Source: Gammaproteobacteria bacterium | GTDB lineage: Bacteria > Pseudomonadota > Gammaproteobacteria > Pseudomonadales > Pseudohongiellaceae | DNA: 64,000 nucleotides | Reading direction: 5' to 3' | Assembly (NCBI GenBank): GCA_030654835.1 | Contig: JAURWS010000037.1 | Location: 171,764-235,763 of the forward strand | In this document: positions 1-10,272 of the stretch, one piece after another | Layout: every line of letters starts with the position of its first letter | Position numbering within the stretch: position 1 is the first letter of the stretch | Position numbers and translations under genes: made by a program | The notes under the pieces: model-generated | Database searches by the model: none | The model's input: only the letters and a program-made list of their open reading frames with translations | What the model was told of the DNA's origin: nothing

Positions 1-114
1 AAATATGGTGTAGAGGTCGCGGAACTTCTCGAGTGGAATGACCTTCAAGCTAAAGGGTTGATACACCCCGGGCAACAACTGCTTTTGCATCCCGAGGGTT
101 CGGAGCTTAACTGA
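1..114 (+). CDS. LysM-domain protein, C-terminal fragment
   Basis: The window opens inside a gene read in frame 1 that stops with TGA at 112-114. The 37 visible residues (KYGVEVAELLEWNDLQ, then IHPGQQLLLH) match the second half of a LysM peptidoglycan-binding repeat: a short helix with a W-N-x-L-like core followed by the I-x-x-G-Q-x-L strand. Proteins ending in LysM include murein transglycosylase D and several cell-wall hydrolases, but the catalytic part lies outside the window, so the parent protein cannot be named. It converges on ppiD. Confidence 0.6.
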   Translation, partial: KYGVEVAELLEWNDLQAKGLIHPGQQLLLHPEGSELN

Positions 115-148
115 TACCAGCTAAGCTCCTCTCCGAGACATATGTCTT

Positions 149-2047
149 TTACAGCAATGGTTCTTCTTCCACCAAGCTTTCGGTAATGTCCGCGTTATTT
201 CTGGAGTTTGACAAGAAAGCATCGAATGCAGCTCTACCGTCAGCTTCCACACTTGAACTAATCAGCGTTGTGCGCTCCTCAGTAGCGAGCTGGTCCAGTG
301 TGCCTAGATTGACGGACTGCAGCTCCAATATGACATAAGTGCCATTGCTCAAAGCGAAACCATCGAGTGTTGGGATGTCTCCCTCGGGTGGTAACATAGT
401 GAATGCGCGCTGCAACACTTCTGTGTTGAGACCAGACTGATCCCTGGACACCCCGTTCTGAGATATCCACTGCAACTCACTTTCCGCGATCATCTCTTCC
501 ACTGGTTGTCCATTGCGGAGCGAAGCCAATAGCTCCTCACCCACTGCCCGTGCCCTTTCCTTCTCCAGTTCGGTGCGCAAGATGGCTGCGATTTCACCAC
601 GCACTTCCTCGAGTGGTCTCAGATGCGCTTCGTTGTGCTCCCGCAGATTCAGAACCAGCGCGCGTGAATCCCCAATCTCAACCACCTCGCTGTTATTGCC
701 ACCCACCAGCACTTCTTCCGTGAATGCCGCTGCGACAACATTGCTGTTGCTGGTAATTTCTGTCGTGCCACCCAGGCGAGAAAACGCCTCGCTTTCCACT
801 ATCTCAAGACCAAGGTCTTCTGATATCTCTCTCAGATCTGTTGTCTCGAAGGCTAGGTTTGCGAGTGTTTCCAAGCGGGAAAAATACAATTGATCGACTT
901 CGGCACTGCTGAGATCGCGACGGATTCGATCAGACACTTCTTCAATTGGTGCAAATTCATTCAGATCGTACTCGGTCAGTTTGACGATATGAACTCCGAA
1001 TTCAGATACAACCGGGGCAGAGATCTGTCCGACCTCAAGAGTTGCCAACACCTCCTCCAGCTCCGGGGGGAATGCCGATCCATCGGAATAGCCAATATCG
1101 CCTCCAGACTGAGCTGAAATCGTATCGCTGGAAGCCTCCAGCGCAATTGCAGCGAAATCCTCGCCTTGATCCAATCGCGTCTTCAGGTCAGCTGCCTGCG
1201 CTAAGGCCTGTTCTTGAGTCCTCGCATTACTGAGCTCAAGCAGGATGTGAGACGCTCGTCTTTGTGTAGCAGCTGAGGATGCATTACGTTCGATCTCATA
1301 CTGAGCCTGAACATCCGCATCACTTACTTCTACCTCACCAAAAATGGCACTTTTATCAAGCAGGGCATAATCGACCGCTACTTCTTCTTCAACCATGAAG
1401 CGAGATTGGTTATTTTGATAATAGGTCTCAATCTGATCAGCCGGTATGACCTCTCCTTCAGTTCTATTGCCGAGGGTAACGGACAAAAATCGGAAATCCC
1501 GAGTTTGCGAAGTCAACGCGGCGATGCGCTCCAACTCGTTCTGCGTCATAAAACTGGAGGAGGCGTATGCGTTGACCAGCTGACCTACCACCATTTGCTT
1601 AGACAAAGCATCGCGATAAGCCTGCACGCTGAACCCTTGTGTGGCCATGGTTCGCAGCGCCAGATTCGAGTCAAATACTCCTCCGATCTGGAACTGTGGA
1701 TTATTGATAATCTGGCGATCAATGGCATCGCTCGAGATCGTCATGGAGGCGTTTCTCGCTGATTGATTGAGTAATCTGTCCTCAATAATCTGATTCAAAG
1801 CAACTTCGCGTAACAACCCTTCATCCAGATTGGCGAGATCTGCACCGACACTCATCATCAGGTTCTGTACGCTTGTCGCCAGCTCTGGTTCAGTGATCTC
1901 TTCACCATTCACCTCGGCAACGGTCGAATTGTTTACAAACCCACCAACAATGGATTCGACTCCGAACAATGCCATCAGCGCAATAATGAAGCCAATAATG
2001 ACCTTTGCAATCATCCCCTGGGAGTTGTCTCTTATTTTTTGCAGCAT
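149..2047 (-). CDS. ppiD: Peptidyl-prolyl isomerase PpiD (periplasmic folding chaperone)
   Basis: Inner-membrane-anchored chaperone that helps newly exported proteins fold near the Sec translocon. The chosen ATG (MLQKIRDNSQG) is preceded by AGGAAA and gives 632 residues, close to the E. coli length of 623; an 11-residue longer reading is possible but has no ribosome site. Residues about 12-34 form one transmembrane helix, followed by a SurA/PpiD-type N-terminal helical region and one parvulin domain at about 262-357 (ASHILLEL to FGVHIVKLTEY, with the GGDIGY motif). It lies downstream of hupB, as in many gammaproteobacteria, but a hairpin terminator separates the two, so it may have its own promoter. 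Confidence 0.95.
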   Translation of the reverse strand: MLQKIRDNSQGMIAKVIIGFIIALMALFGVESIVGGFVNNSTVAEVNGEEITEPELATSVQNLMMSVGADLANLDEGLLREVALNQIIEDRLLNQSARNASMTISSDAIDRQIINNPQFQIGGVFDSNLALRTMATQGFSVQAYRDALSKQMVVGQLVNAYASSSFMTQNELERIAALTSQTRDFRFLSVTLGNRTEGEVIPADQIETYYQNNQSRFMVEEEVAVDYALLDKSAIFGEVEVSDADVQAQYEIERNASSAATQRRASHILLELSNARTQEQALAQAADLKTRLDQGEDFAAIALEASSDTISAQSGGDIGYSDGSAFPPELEEVLATLEVGQISAPVVSEFGVHIVKLTEYDLNEFAPIEEVSDRIRRDLSSAEVDQLYFSRLETLANLAFETTDLREISEDLGLEIVESEAFSRLGGTTEITSNSNVVAAAFTEEVLVGGNNSEVVEIGDSRALVLNLREHNEAHLRPLEEVRGEIAAILRTELEKERARAVGEELLASLRNGQPVEEMIAESELQWISQNGVSRDQSGLNTEVLQRAFTMLPPEGDIPTLDGFALSNGTYVILELQSVNLGTLDQLATEERTTLISSSVEADGRAAFDAFLSNSRNNADITESLVEEEPLL

Positions 2048-2125
2048 GTCATTTCCTGTCGAATACCGTGCTTGATACAACGATCGAATTGGTGCGAAGC
2101 GTGAATAAATAGCACCTTCTCTAAA

Positions 2126-2155
2126 CTAAAAAGGCGCATCATTGATGCGCCCCAA
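2126..2155 (-). terminator. Rho-independent terminator after hupB
   Basis: Read on the minus strand, a 9-bp stem (GGCGCATCA / TGATGCGCC) with a one-base spacer is followed directly by TTTTT. It sits between the hupB stop and the ppiD start, so it should end hupB transcripts. Confidence 0.8.
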
Positions 2156-2245
2156 AAACACTTCTAAGCAGTCAGACCAACCTTCCGATCTTTATGTAAG
2201 CCGTCTTTGTCCGGACTGACCCGCTGTCGAATTTTAACTGTATGG

Positions 2246-2521
2246 TTAGAGATTTACGGCGTCTTTAAGAGCCTTGCCAGCTTTGAATGTAGGCACTTTG
2301 GCTGCTTTGATTTGAATTGTCGCACCAGTTTGTGGATTGCGACCTTGGCGTGCTGCGCGCTCTTTGGTTGTAAAAGTACCGAAACCAACGAGTACGACCG
2401 GATCGCTTTTCTTCAGCGAGTCAGTGATGGCATCAATCATGGCATCTATCACGCGTCCGGCTGCAGCTTTTGGAATGTCAGCACTTGCAGCAACAGCATC
2501 GATTAATTCTGATTTATTCAC
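2246..2521 (-). CDS. hupB: DNA-binding protein HU-beta
   Basis: Small histone-like nucleoid protein that bends DNA without sequence specificity. The 91 residues cover the whole family: [16 protein letters not shown] at the start, the GFGTF turn, the DNA-binding arm [16 protein letters not shown] and the [11 protein letters not shown] tail. The start codon is GTG at 2519-2521, preceded by a strong AAGGGGA ribosome site. It follows lon and precedes ppiD, the usual gammaproteobacterial order, and has its own promoter in the lon-hupB gap. Confidence 0.97.
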   Translation of the reverse strand: MNKSELIDAVAASADIPKAAAGRVIDAMIDAITDSLKKSDPVVLVGFGTFTTKERAARQGRNPQTGATIQIKAAKVPTFKAGKALKDAVNL

Positions 2522-2659
2522 GTTGTCCCCTTATTTTTCTAAGTTGAGTTATTACTTGAAATCAAGCGGGCGAAGTGGCGTTTCAATGCCCGCGCTAGTA
2601 TTTATATTCTGTCTGATTTTTTATTCAAGAGATGGCTTGATAACCAATACGACCGGCAC

Positions 2660-2689
2660 TTTATACCAAGCCAAAGAAAGCTGTGTCAA
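2660..2689 (-). promoter_or_regulatory. Sigma-70 promoter of hupB
   Basis: On the minus strand TTGACA (2689-2684), an 18-bp spacer and TATAAA (2665-2660) form a near-consensus promoter about 140 bp upstream of the hupB GTG, in the gap after the lon stop. This explains how HU can be made independently of lon. Confidence 0.7.
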
Positions 2690-2715
2690 CCATAAACACT
2701 GGCTTCCACTGTGAT

Positions 2716-5151
2716 TCAGTGCGTATTTATATGCATTTCATCCTTGGTTTTATCGACATCATCACTGGCTACGGAAATTACAGTTTTCGAAGCGACAACA
2801 TCTGAATTTGGAACAGGCTGATATTCCAGGGCAAGCTCTAAAACTTGATCTATCCATTTGACAGGACAAATTTTCATATCAGCTTTTACATTATCGGGAA
2901 TCTCTCGCAAATCCCTCTCGTTGTCCGCAGGAATAATAACCGTCTTGATATTGCCTCTATGTGCGGCGAGCAGCTTCTCCTTGAGGCCCCCAATACGTAG
3001 AACCTGACCTCGCAAGGTAATTTCACCGGTCATGGCAACATCCGCTCTCACAGGAATACCCGTCAACGCGGACACAAGTGCAGTACACATTCCTATACCA
3101 GCACTCGGCCCATCTTTCGGCGTTGCTCCCTCTGGAACATGAATATGCAAATCCATGGTTTCATGAAAGCCGGGCTTGAGGCCCAACACCGCCGCACGGC
3201 TGCGAACTACAGTAATGGCAGCCTGGATCGACTCCTGCATGACATCACCCAATGATCCAGTCTTGATGGTTTTTCCTTTCCCCTCTAAAGCTACGGCTTC
3301 TATGGTCAGCAATTCGCCGCCAACCTGAGTCCATGCCAGCCCGTTAACCTGCCCAACGAGATTATTTTCTTCAGCGCGACCAAAATCATACTTTCGAACG
3401 CCAGAGTAGTTTTCCAGCAGCTCACTTTTGACGACAACTGGAGCAGTCGGGCCAGTTGAGGAGTGTTGCTTGACTACTTTGCGGCAGATTTTCGCTATCT
3501 CTCGCTCCAGGCCTCGCACGCCGGCCTCTCTGGTGTAGTATCGAATCAGATCCTTGATGGAGTCTTCGCCGATACTGAGTTCGCCTTTACGCAGCCCATT
3601 GTTTTGCTGCTGCTTGGGTACAAGGTACCGATTGGCGATGTTGACTTTTTCATCTTCGGTATAGCCCGGCAGGCGAATAATCTCCATGCGGTCAAGCAGT
3701 GGGCCAGGAATGTTCATGGTATTGGATGTGCAAACGAACATGACTTCTGACAGGTCGTAATCGACCTCCAGATAGTGATCGTTGAAGCTGTGGTTCTGTT
3801 CTGGATCAAGAACCTCCAGCAATGCGGATGCGGGATCTCCCCGGTTGTCCATTCCCATCTTGTCTATTTCGTCGAGTAAAAATAGTGGATTTTTCACTCC
3901 TACTTTTGCAAGTTTTTGCAGTAATTTACCCGGCAGAGACCCGATGTAGGTTCTTCGATGACCTCTGATTTCAGCCTCATCGCGCACCCCACCCAATGCC
4001 ATACGCACAAACTTTCTGTTTGTTGCGCGGGCGATCGATTCCCCCAGTGATGTCTTGCCAACCCCAGGGGGACCTACCAGACACAAAATCGGGCCTTTCA
4101 ATTTCTTGACACGCTTCTGCACCGCCAGATATTCGAGGATTCTGGTCTTTACCTCTTCCAGGCCATAGTGATCGTTTTCAAGGACTTGTTCAGCCTTCTC
4201 CAGATCCAGACGGACTTTGCTGCGTGCTTTCCATGGCAGGCTGACCATCCAGTCAATGTAGGTTCTCACGACGGAGGCTTCGGACGACATAGGTGACATC
4301 ATCCTTAACTTGTTAAGCTCCGAAAGTGCTTTGTCTCGCGCCTCCACGGGCATTCCCGCTTCCTCAATGCGCTGTTTTAATTCCTCTGCCTCATTGGGGC
4401 TATCATCCAATTCCCCCATTTCCTTCTGAATGGCCTTCATCTGCTCATTGAGGTAGTACTCTCGCTGGCTTTTCTCCATCTGTTTCTTAACGCGTCCACG
4501 AATCCTCTTCTCTACTTGAAAAAGATCAATTTCGGATTCGATGAGCGCCATCAGATGTTCAATTCTGGGCTGCAGAGCAACCAGCTCCAGGAGATTTTGC
4601 TTCTCCTGAAGTTGCAGTGACATATGCGATGCAATGGTATCTACCAGACGCCCTGCCTCATCAATACTGGAAATTGAGGTAAGAACCTCAGGAGGGATTT
4701 TCTTGCTTAATTGCACGTATTGATCGAATTGCGAAAGCAATGAACGAGTCAGCAGCTCGGACTGTTTATCAGCCAAGGGGTCGCCACTCACAAGATGGAT
4801 GTTCGCCTGATAGTAGTCTGTGGCGAGCTCTACTGACTTGATGCGTGCCCTGCTTACGCCTTCTACAAGTACTTTAACGGTGCCGTCAGGCAATCGAATG
4901 AGCTGCAGGATGCTTGCAACTGTGCCTATTTCAAAGATATCCTGCTCGCTGGGATCGTCTTCTGAGGGGCTTTTCTGGGCGACAAGCAATACTTGTTTGC
5001 CCGCACTCATTGCCACTTCAAGGGCCTTGATGGATTTAGGCCTTCCAACGAAGAGTGGTTGTACAATCTGCGGATAGACAACAACATCACGCAGTGGGAG
5101 GAGCGGTAGAACAGTTTTCCCGGCATCGATTGTATCTGGCAAAAGACTCAT
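2716..5151 (-). CDS. lon: ATP-dependent protease Lon
   Basis: Cytoplasmic AAA+ serine protease that degrades damaged proteins and short-lived regulators. The 811 residues show the N-terminal substrate-binding domain ([12 protein letters not shown]), coiled linker, Walker [14 protein letters not shown] near residue 360, Walker [11 protein letters not shown] near 427, sensor regions, and the protease domain with the catalytic Ser in DGPSAGIGM (about 684) and the Lys in [13 protein letters not shown] (about 727). Length is typical (E. coli 784). The start has AGGA nearby. The C-terminal tail after the protease domain (about 25 residues, Asp/Lys/Val rich) is slightly extended. It sits between clpX and hupB, with about 200 bp of its own upstream DNA. 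Confidence 0.97.
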   Translation of the reverse strand: MSLLPDTIDAGKTVLPLLPLRDVVVYPQIVQPLFVGRPKSIKALEVAMSAGKQVLLVAQKSPSEDDPSEQDIFEIGTVASILQLIRLPDGTVKVLVEGVSRARIKSVELATDYYQANIHLVSGDPLADKQSELLTRSLLSQFDQYVQLSKKIPPEVLTSISSIDEAGRLVDTIASHMSLQLQEKQNLLELVALQPRIEHLMALIESEIDLFQVEKRIRGRVKKQMEKSQREYYLNEQMKAIQKEMGELDDSPNEAEELKQRIEEAGMPVEARDKALSELNKLRMMSPMSSEASVVRTYIDWMVSLPWKARSKVRLDLEKAEQVLENDHYGLEEVKTRILEYLAVQKRVKKLKGPILCLVGPPGVGKTSLGESIARATNRKFVRMALGGVRDEAEIRGHRRTYIGSLPGKLLQKLAKVGVKNPLFLLDEIDKMGMDNRGDPASALLEVLDPEQNHSFNDHYLEVDYDLSEVMFVCTSNTMNIPGPLLDRMEIIRLPGYTEDEKVNIANRYLVPKQQQNNGLRKGELSIGEDSIKDLIRYYTREAGVRGLEREIAKICRKVVKQHSSTGPTAPVVVKSELLENYSGVRKYDFGRAEENNLVGQVNGLAWTQVGGELLTIEAVALEGKGKTIKTGSLGDVMQESIQAAITVVRSRAAVLGLKPGFHETMDLHIHVPEGATPKDGPSAGIGMCTALVSALTGIPVRADVAMTGEITLRGQVLRIGGLKEKLLAAHRGNIKTVIIPADNERDLREIPDNVKADMKICPVKWIDQVLELALEYQPVPNSDVVASKTVISVASDDVDKTKDEMHINTH

Positions 5152-5212
5152 ATCTTACGTCCTGATGGTGAAAGTACGAGAGGGAGCCCTGCTCGTATAT
5201 ACATAGACTCCG

Positions 5213-5240
5213 ATCTTGGGTCGGCCTATTGTCTTTTCAA
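5213..5240 (-). promoter_or_regulatory. Possible heat-shock (sigma-32-like) promoter of lon
   Basis: Minus-strand ATTGAAA (to 5235), 14-bp spacer, then CCCAAGAT (5220-5213), about 60 bp before the lon start. The -35 fits the sigma-32 consensus CTTGAAA well; the -10 matches CCCCATNT only in part. Lon is a classic sigma-32 gene, so position and spacing are sensible, but the call is weak. Confidence 0.3.
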
Positions 5241-5357
5241 TCGTACAGAGGGTAAAGCTTGCAAAGAAAAACTGAGCCAGCGAATCTTACTCCCCGGTTG
5301 CCTCAAAAAAAGGCGAAGGAAAGCAGGATTCGGGTATCTCGTCATACCGGCAATCTT

Positions 5358-6650
5358 TCAATTTTCTTCTGACGCTGTCCTGGAAGATGGTTGCTCGCGA
5401 TTTTCGTAAACCAGTAATGGTTCGGACTCCCCATTGATGACGGCAGCGTCGATAATCACTTTGCTGACATTCTCCATGGAGGGAATTTTGTACATAGTGT
5501 CCAGCAGAACGCTCTCCATTATTGAGCGCAATCCTCGCGCTCCTGTTTTTCGTTCCTTGGCTTTCTGGGCGACTGCTTTCAACGCCTCATCCCGGAATTG
5601 GATCTCTACTCCTTCCATTTCAAACAGTTTTTGATACTGCTTGATCAGAGAATTTCGTGGTTCTTTGATTATTCGAACCATGGCATCAAGATCCAACTCA
5701 TCCAAAGTCGCAATCATGGGGAGCCTGCCCACGAACTCAGGAATAAGTCCGTATTTGACAAGATCCTCTGGTTCGACATCCCGCAGCGTTTCACCCATGC
5801 GGTGATCAAGATCTTTACTGCGTACTTCTGCGCCGAAACCAATGCCTCCTTTCTCCGAGCGATCACGGATTATCTTCTCCAATCCAGCAAAGGCGCCACC
5901 GCAGATGAACAGGATATTTGAAGTATCTACCTGCAGGAATTCCTGCTGAGGATGTTTGCGACCGCCTTGAGGCGGGACTGAAGCAACTGTCCCTTCAATC
6001 AGTTTAAGCAGGGCCTGTTGCACCCCCTCACCAGAGACATCGCGGGTAATGGATGGGTTATCTGATTTTCGAGAAATCTTGTCGATCTCGTCGATATATA
6101 CAATACCGATTTGCGCCTTCTCGACATCGTAATCGCACTTCTGTAGCAGCTTCTGAATGATGTTTTCGACGTCTTCTCCGACATAACCAGCTTCGGTCAG
6201 TGTCGTAGCATCCGCTATGGTAAATGGTACATCCAGCAACCGAGCCAGAGTTTCCGCGAGCAGAGTTTTCCCCGTGCCTGTCGGGCCAATCATCAGGATA
6301 TTGCTCTTTCCGAGCTCCACCCCGCCACTGGTTTCGTCATAGTTCAGGCGCTTATAGTGATTATAAACGGCAACAGCGAGAACTTTCTTGGCGTTTTCCT
6401 GGCCAATAACATACTCGTCGAGAGTTTTCTTGATATCTTCAGGAATGGGCAGCTTCTTCGTACCAGACTCAGAATCCTTCTCTTGAATCTCTTCCCTGAT
6501 AATATCATTGCAGAGGTCTACACACTCGTCGCAGACGAAGACAGAAGGGCCAGCTATCAGCTTACGAACCTCATGCTGACTCTTGCCACAGAAGGAACAA
6601 TAGAGCAACTTGCCGCTGTCGTCACCTTTGTTGAAACGATCATCTGACAT
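5358..6650 (-). CDS. clpX: ATP-dependent Clp protease ATP-binding subunit ClpX
   Basis: AAA+ unfoldase that feeds tagged substrates to ClpP. The start chosen is [10 protein letters not shown] with GAGAGG upstream; this gives 430 residues, the normal length. It has the N-terminal four-Cys zinc domain ([10 protein letters not shown] and [11 protein letters not shown]), Walker [13 protein letters not shown] near 127, Walker [11 protein letters not shown] near 185, and the IGF loop ([10 protein letters not shown]) that docks on ClpP. It follows clpP by about 217 bp on the same strand, in the standard tig-clpP-clpX-lon order. Confidence 0.97.
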   Translation of the reverse strand: MSDDRFNKGDDSGKLLYCSFCGKSQHEVRKLIAGPSVFVCDECVDLCNDIIREEIQEKDSESGTKKLPIPEDIKKTLDEYVIGQENAKKVLAVAVYNHYKRLNYDETSGGVELGKSNILMIGPTGTGKTLLAETLARLLDVPFTIADATTLTEAGYVGEDVENIIQKLLQKCDYDVEKAQIGIVYIDEIDKISRKSDNPSITRDVSGEGVQQALLKLIEGTVASVPPQGGRKHPQQEFLQVDTSNILFICGGAFAGLEKIIRDRSEKGGIGFGAEVRSKDLDHRMGETLRDVEPEDLVKYGLIPEFVGRLPMIATLDELDLDAMVRIIKEPRNSLIKQYQKLFEMEGVEIQFRDEALKAVAQKAKERKTGARGLRSIMESVLLDTMYKIPSMENVSKVIIDAAVINGESEPLLVYENREQPSSRTASEEN

Positions 6651-6867
6651 TAAACTACCTCTCAAATTCGCTGCAGAACCAGAGCATGGGGGCCGCATGC
6701 CACTTCATACAGGGCAGCGAAAACTCCACAGTCGTCGACCCACACCCATGTAATCGGCAGAATAGTGATCTGCCGTAGGCGAATGATAACACCGGGATGG
6801 GGAATTTTAACAAGACATAAGAGCGCCGAAAGAGCTTGTCTTACAGCGCCAGGTCTAAACTTTGCCA

Positions 6868-7482
6868 TTACATGACGCGATGACTGAGGACTTTGTCCAC
6901 TAAGCCATACTTCACGGCCTCGTTGGCGCTCATAAAATTATCACGCTCAGTATCCCTGGCAATCTCGTCCAGGTCTTTGCCTGTGTGTACGGCCATGATT
7001 TTGTTCAATTGATGTCTGAGTTTGATAATTTCATTGGCTTGGATTTCGATATCCGCTGCCTGGCCGTGCGCTCCACCGCTTGGCTGATGGATCATCATGC
7101 GAGAGTGCGGGAGTGCGAATCGTTTTCCCTTCGCTCCGCCCGCCAGCAGCAAGGCCCCCATACTGGCAGCCTGACCAATACACATAGTACTGACATCAGG
7201 TTTGATGAACTGCATCGTGTCATAAATCGAGAGCCCCGCCGTTACCGACCCACCTGGTGAGTTGATATACAGGTGGATGTCCTTGTCAGGATTTTCCGAC
7301 TCAAGAAACAATAACTGGGCGACCACCAGGTTAGCCATGTGATCCTCTACCTGGCCTACCATGAAGATCACCCGTTCTTTCAGGAGTCGTGAATAAATGT
7401 CGTAGGATCGCTCTCCTCTTGCGGTTTGTTCGACCACCATGGGAACCAGCGTTGACATCACCAAATCTTCCTTAGATTGCAT
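6868..7482 (-). CDS. clpP: ATP-dependent Clp protease proteolytic subunit ClpP
   Basis: Serine peptidase that forms the double-ring proteolytic chamber used by ClpX (and ClpA where present). The catalytic Ser lies in [14 protein letters not shown], the His in MMIHQPSGG, and the third residue follows in the TERDNFMSA region. Start is uncertain: the ATG at 7482 has AGG 7 bases upstream; a GTG lies two codons earlier; an ATG at 7458 ([11 protein letters not shown]) has a better AAGGAAG. Because ClpP is usually made with a processed propeptide, either start would give the same mature enzyme. Only 9 bp separate it from tig, so the two are probably co-transcribed. Confidence 0.96.
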   Translation of the reverse strand: MQSKEDLVMSTLVPMVVEQTARGERSYDIYSRLLKERVIFMVGQVEDHMANLVVAQLLFLESENPDKDIHLYINSPGGSVTAGLSIYDTMQFIKPDVSTMCIGQAASMGALLLAGGAKGKRFALPHSRMMIHQPSGGAHGQAADIEIQANEIIKLRHQLNKIMAVHTGKDLDEIARDTERDNFMSANEAVKYGLVDKVLSHRVM

Positions 7483-7491
7483 AAACACCTG

Positions 7492-8811
7492 TTATTTGCT
7501 GGCTTTGGGGGCATCTGGTTTGATTACATCGTCATAGCTGACTTTCTTCTCTGTGACCTTTGCTTCCGCCAATATGGCGTCGAAAGCCTGATCTTCAAGA
7601 ACCGCCGACTCTACAGATGCCAGTTGTTCCTTGTTGCTGTAATACCAGCGAACTACCTGTTCGGGTGATTCATAGGTAGAGGCAATATCCTCGATTGTGC
7701 TTTTGACCTGCGCTGGGTCGGCCTTCAGGCCTTTGCTCTTGATGACTTCGCCAAGTATCAGTCCCAACGCAATGCGCTTCCCGGCCTGTTCTCGAAATAA
7801 TTCGTCAGGCAACATCGAAGGATCGACATTTTTCTTCCCTCCTCCAAATTGTTGCAAAGCCTGCTGGCGCAGCGCTTCGATCTCGTTTTTGACTAGTGCT
7901 GACGGCAGAGCAACTTCGTTTTGAGATAGCAAAAGATCCATCACGCGATTCTTGAGCTTGGCTTTGCTAGCGTTGTTGAGCTCTCTGCTCATATTGGCGG
8001 CGACTTCCTTGCGGAAAGCCTCGACACCCCCTTCTTCAATGCCAAACACGGCAAAAAATTCGTCATTCAGTTCCGGCAATGCGGGAGCGCTGACTGAATT
8101 GATCTTTATTTCGAACCTGACGGGCTTTCCCGCGAGTTCCTTATTGTGATAATCCTCAGGGAAAGCCAGATCGAGTACGACCTCATCGCCTGCCTTTTTC
8201 TTCAACAAACCCTTTTCAAAGCCCTCAATCATTCGATCAGAGCCCAGAACCAGATTTGCACCCTGCGCAGATCCACCGTTAAAAGCCACCCCCTCAATTG
8301 TCCCGATATAGTCGATATTGATGCGGTCTTTGTTCTTGCTCTGCCGAGTGACGGGTTCCCACGTCTGTCTTTGTTGACGAAGCGTTTCGATCATCTTGTC
8401 GATGTTTTCATCACCCACTTCTGCAACGAGCTTTTCAACCTTGAGCTTGCTGAAATCACTCAAAGCCACTTCAGGGAAGACTTCGAAAACTGCTACGTAG
8501 GAGAGATTCTTGCCTTCTTCAAGCGACTTAGGCTCAATTCTTGGTTGCCCTGCAGGTTTGAGGTTTTGCTCACTTATAGCCTGGTAGTAAGTCTTGCTCA
8601 TTACTTCGCCGACCACCTCCTGGCGAACACCGCGACCATAACGCCCTTGAATTACCTTCATTGGGACTTTGCCCTTGCGAAAACCATTCAACCGCACGTT
8701 TCCAGCGGCTTCCTGCAGGCGCGCGTTCACGGCACTTTCTACGACCGAAGCTGGCACTTCAACCGTCATGCGACGCTCAAGACCAGAAGTAGTTTCAATA
8801 GAGACTTGCAT
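7492..8811 (-). CDS. tig: Trigger factor
   Basis: Ribosome-bound chaperone and prolyl isomerase that meets nascent chains at the exit tunnel. The N-terminal ribosome-docking motif GFRKGKVPMKVI is intact near residue 43. An FKBP-type isomerase domain follows (DRINIDYIGTIEG to GKPVRFEIKI, about 160-245), then the helical chaperone domain. Length 439 is normal (E. coli 432). First gene of the tig-clpP-clpX run; the next plus-strand gene starts about 400 bp away. Confidence 0.97.
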   Translation of the reverse strand: MQVSIETTSGLERRMTVEVPASVVESAVNARLQEAAGNVRLNGFRKGKVPMKVIQGRYGRGVRQEVVGEVMSKTYYQAISEQNLKPAGQPRIEPKSLEEGKNLSYVAVFEVFPEVALSDFSKLKVEKLVAEVGDENIDKMIETLRQQRQTWEPVTRQSKNKDRINIDYIGTIEGVAFNGGSAQGANLVLGSDRMIEGFEKGLLKKKAGDEVVLDLAFPEDYHNKELAGKPVRFEIKINSVSAPALPELNDEFFAVFGIEEGGVEAFRKEVAANMSRELNNASKAKLKNRVMDLLLSQNEVALPSALVKNEIEALRQQALQQFGGGKKNVDPSMLPDELFREQAGKRIALGLILGEVIKSKGLKADPAQVKSTIEDIASTYESPEQVVRWYYSNKEQLASVESAVLEDQAFDAILAEAKVTEKKVSYDDVIKPDAPKASK

Positions 8812-9218
8812 TAAACACCCTCACAGGCCGACCTGACCGGCACGGCGGTCAATGGCCATCAATAGTAAAAGAAAACTGTGCCAACAGCGCAGGCGACAGG
8901 TAACACAAATTGGGAATTTTTACTCTGCCAGAATCGATTCGACCGCGCCCTTGAAAAGCCGTGGCTTAGTCTATTAAAATCAAGAGGTTAATTCGATATT
9001 CCCGACATAAGAAGTGCGCGATTGTCCCATATTGCATGGCTTTATTCAATAAATAATCTTGTTCGAGCCCGCGAGCGTGCACTATGCTCTTTCCACCTGA
9101 TACCCCTCTGCGCAGTGCCATTTTTACGTCAAATGAACGGTGCTGGCCGGATCACACTAGCTGACAGTTGTAACCGCTAGCTGGATATAAACACTACTTC
9201 ATAGCGAGCCATCAAACT
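8812..9218. other. Intergenic region between tig and the mobA-like gene
   Basis: About 400 bp of non-coding DNA between divergent genes; it must hold both promoters. I see no tRNA, no long ORF with coding character and no clear near-consensus promoter. A weak inverted repeat (CTAGC ... GCTAG, about 9159-9181) lies upstream of the mobA-like start. Confidence 0.4.
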
Positions 9219-9863
9219 GTGAACCTCGACTTATCTACAACTGCTGGTGTGATACTCGCGGGCGGCAAGGGCTCGCGCATGAACTATTCCGATAAGCCGC
9301 TACTTGAAATTGGAGGGAGAACTATTATCGAGTCCATCCTGGATATCGCGAACAGACAGGTTGGCAGGCTGATCATCAATGTCAACTGCAGTCACGAACT
9401 CTATAACCGCTTCAATGTTCCGATAATCAGCGACAGTAGAGGTGATTTCGCAGGACCTTTGGCCGGAATTCTTTCAACTATATATTGGGTGACTACCCAT
9501 GTCCCTGCGGCCAAAATTATTGTGTGCTTCCCGGGTGATGTACCGTGGTTTCCTGGTGACGTAGTCGAAAGAATGCTTCAAGCAATGCAAGAAACAGGGA
9601 GTGAAGTGGTATGGCTGCGTACAGACGGGCAGGTTCAACCTCTTTTTTCCGTATGGTCGATAACCCTGGGTCCGGCTTTGGAGGATGCACTAGCAAGAGG
9701 AATGTATAGCCCAATGCAGTTTATCCGCAGCAGAAGGCACGCAACTGTTGATTACCACCAATTGGCGCCAGGATTTTTCAATAACATCAACACACCAGAG
9801 GATTTAGAGAGCGCAAGGGGTTTGGCTGAGCAATATGCCGTCTTGAGCAAGCCAGCAGAATGA
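9219..9863 (+). CDS. mobA: MobA-like molybdenum cofactor guanylyltransferase
   Basis: Nucleotidyltransferase that would attach GMP to molybdopterin. The 214 residues start from GTG at 9219. They show the signature GVILAGGKGSRM followed by KPLLEIGGRTIIES, then FPGDVPWFPGD (the metal-binding Asp segment, normally near CDxP) and the C-terminal NINTPEDLESA expected for MobA. It stands alone with no other molybdenum-cofactor gene in the window. The broader GT-A NTP-transferase family also includes MocA-like proteins, so substrate assignment rests on the NTPEDL tail. Confidence 0.8.
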   Translation: MNLDLSTTAGVILAGGKGSRMNYSDKPLLEIGGRTIIESILDIANRQVGRLIINVNCSHELYNRFNVPIISDSRGDFAGPLAGILSTIYWVTTHVPAAKIIVCFPGDVPWFPGDVVERMLQAMQETGSEVVWLRTDGQVQPLFSVWSITLGPALEDALARGMYSPMQFIRSRRHATVDYHQLAPGFFNNINTPEDLESARGLAEQYAVLSKPAE

Positions 9864-10182
9864 GGGGTGCTAGAAATTTTTTTATTTTAGTTTGTCTTCA
9901 ACACACTAAATCTAAAAGGGAAAAGCTAGTCAGAGCTTCGCTAAGTTAAATTATCAGCAGTTCGTGCAGATCATTTGCGCAAGTATTAATTCATAAAGGT
10001 AACACTTTGAATCCAAAAGCGATTTGGATCGCATGGATTCACTAACATGTGGTCATATCTTATTGATTAAGATTATATTTTGCATATTTCTCTATTACTT
10101 GCTGGTTCATTGCTAGCGAGATAATGGCATGTAATTTGCGCTCTTCTCATTACTTCATTTCTTATTTTAAGGTTGTATCACT
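9864..10182. other. AT-rich non-coding region
   Basis: About 320 bp with no ORF of coding character. It is clearly more AT-rich than the flanking genes and lies between the mobA-like stop and the structured leader of the DUF6316 gene. No tRNA or clear terminator recognised. Confidence 0.4.
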
Positions 10183-10250
10183 CGTCGGCTTAGGGGTGTC
10201 GCGTATGCTGTTGAGGTAGACCCCTTATTCCAGACTGCCCTAGGCCGACG
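10183..10250 (+). promoter_or_regulatory. Structured 5' leader of the DUF6316 gene
   Basis: A 13-bp inverted repeat, CGTCGGCTTAGGG (10183-10195) and CCCTAGGCCGACG (10238-10250), pairs fully if one G-U is allowed. A second possible stem, AGGGGT (10192-10197) with ACCCCT (10220-10225), uses some of the same bases, so the two folds exclude each other. It ends 22 bp before the ATG, just ahead of the ribosome site AGGAGG. The geometry suggests a cis-acting RNA or an operator; it matches no riboswitch class that I recognise. Confidence 0.5.
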
Positions 10251-10272
10251 GAGACCAATTAGGAGGCTGAAA

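Noticed and set aside
6662..6868. 68-codon frame between clpP and clpX
   Set aside because: Begins at the clpP stop, has no ribosome site and no similarity; likely non-coding.
8812..9218. tRNA gene upstream of tig
   Set aside because: No cloverleaf or T-loop sequence could be found in the region.
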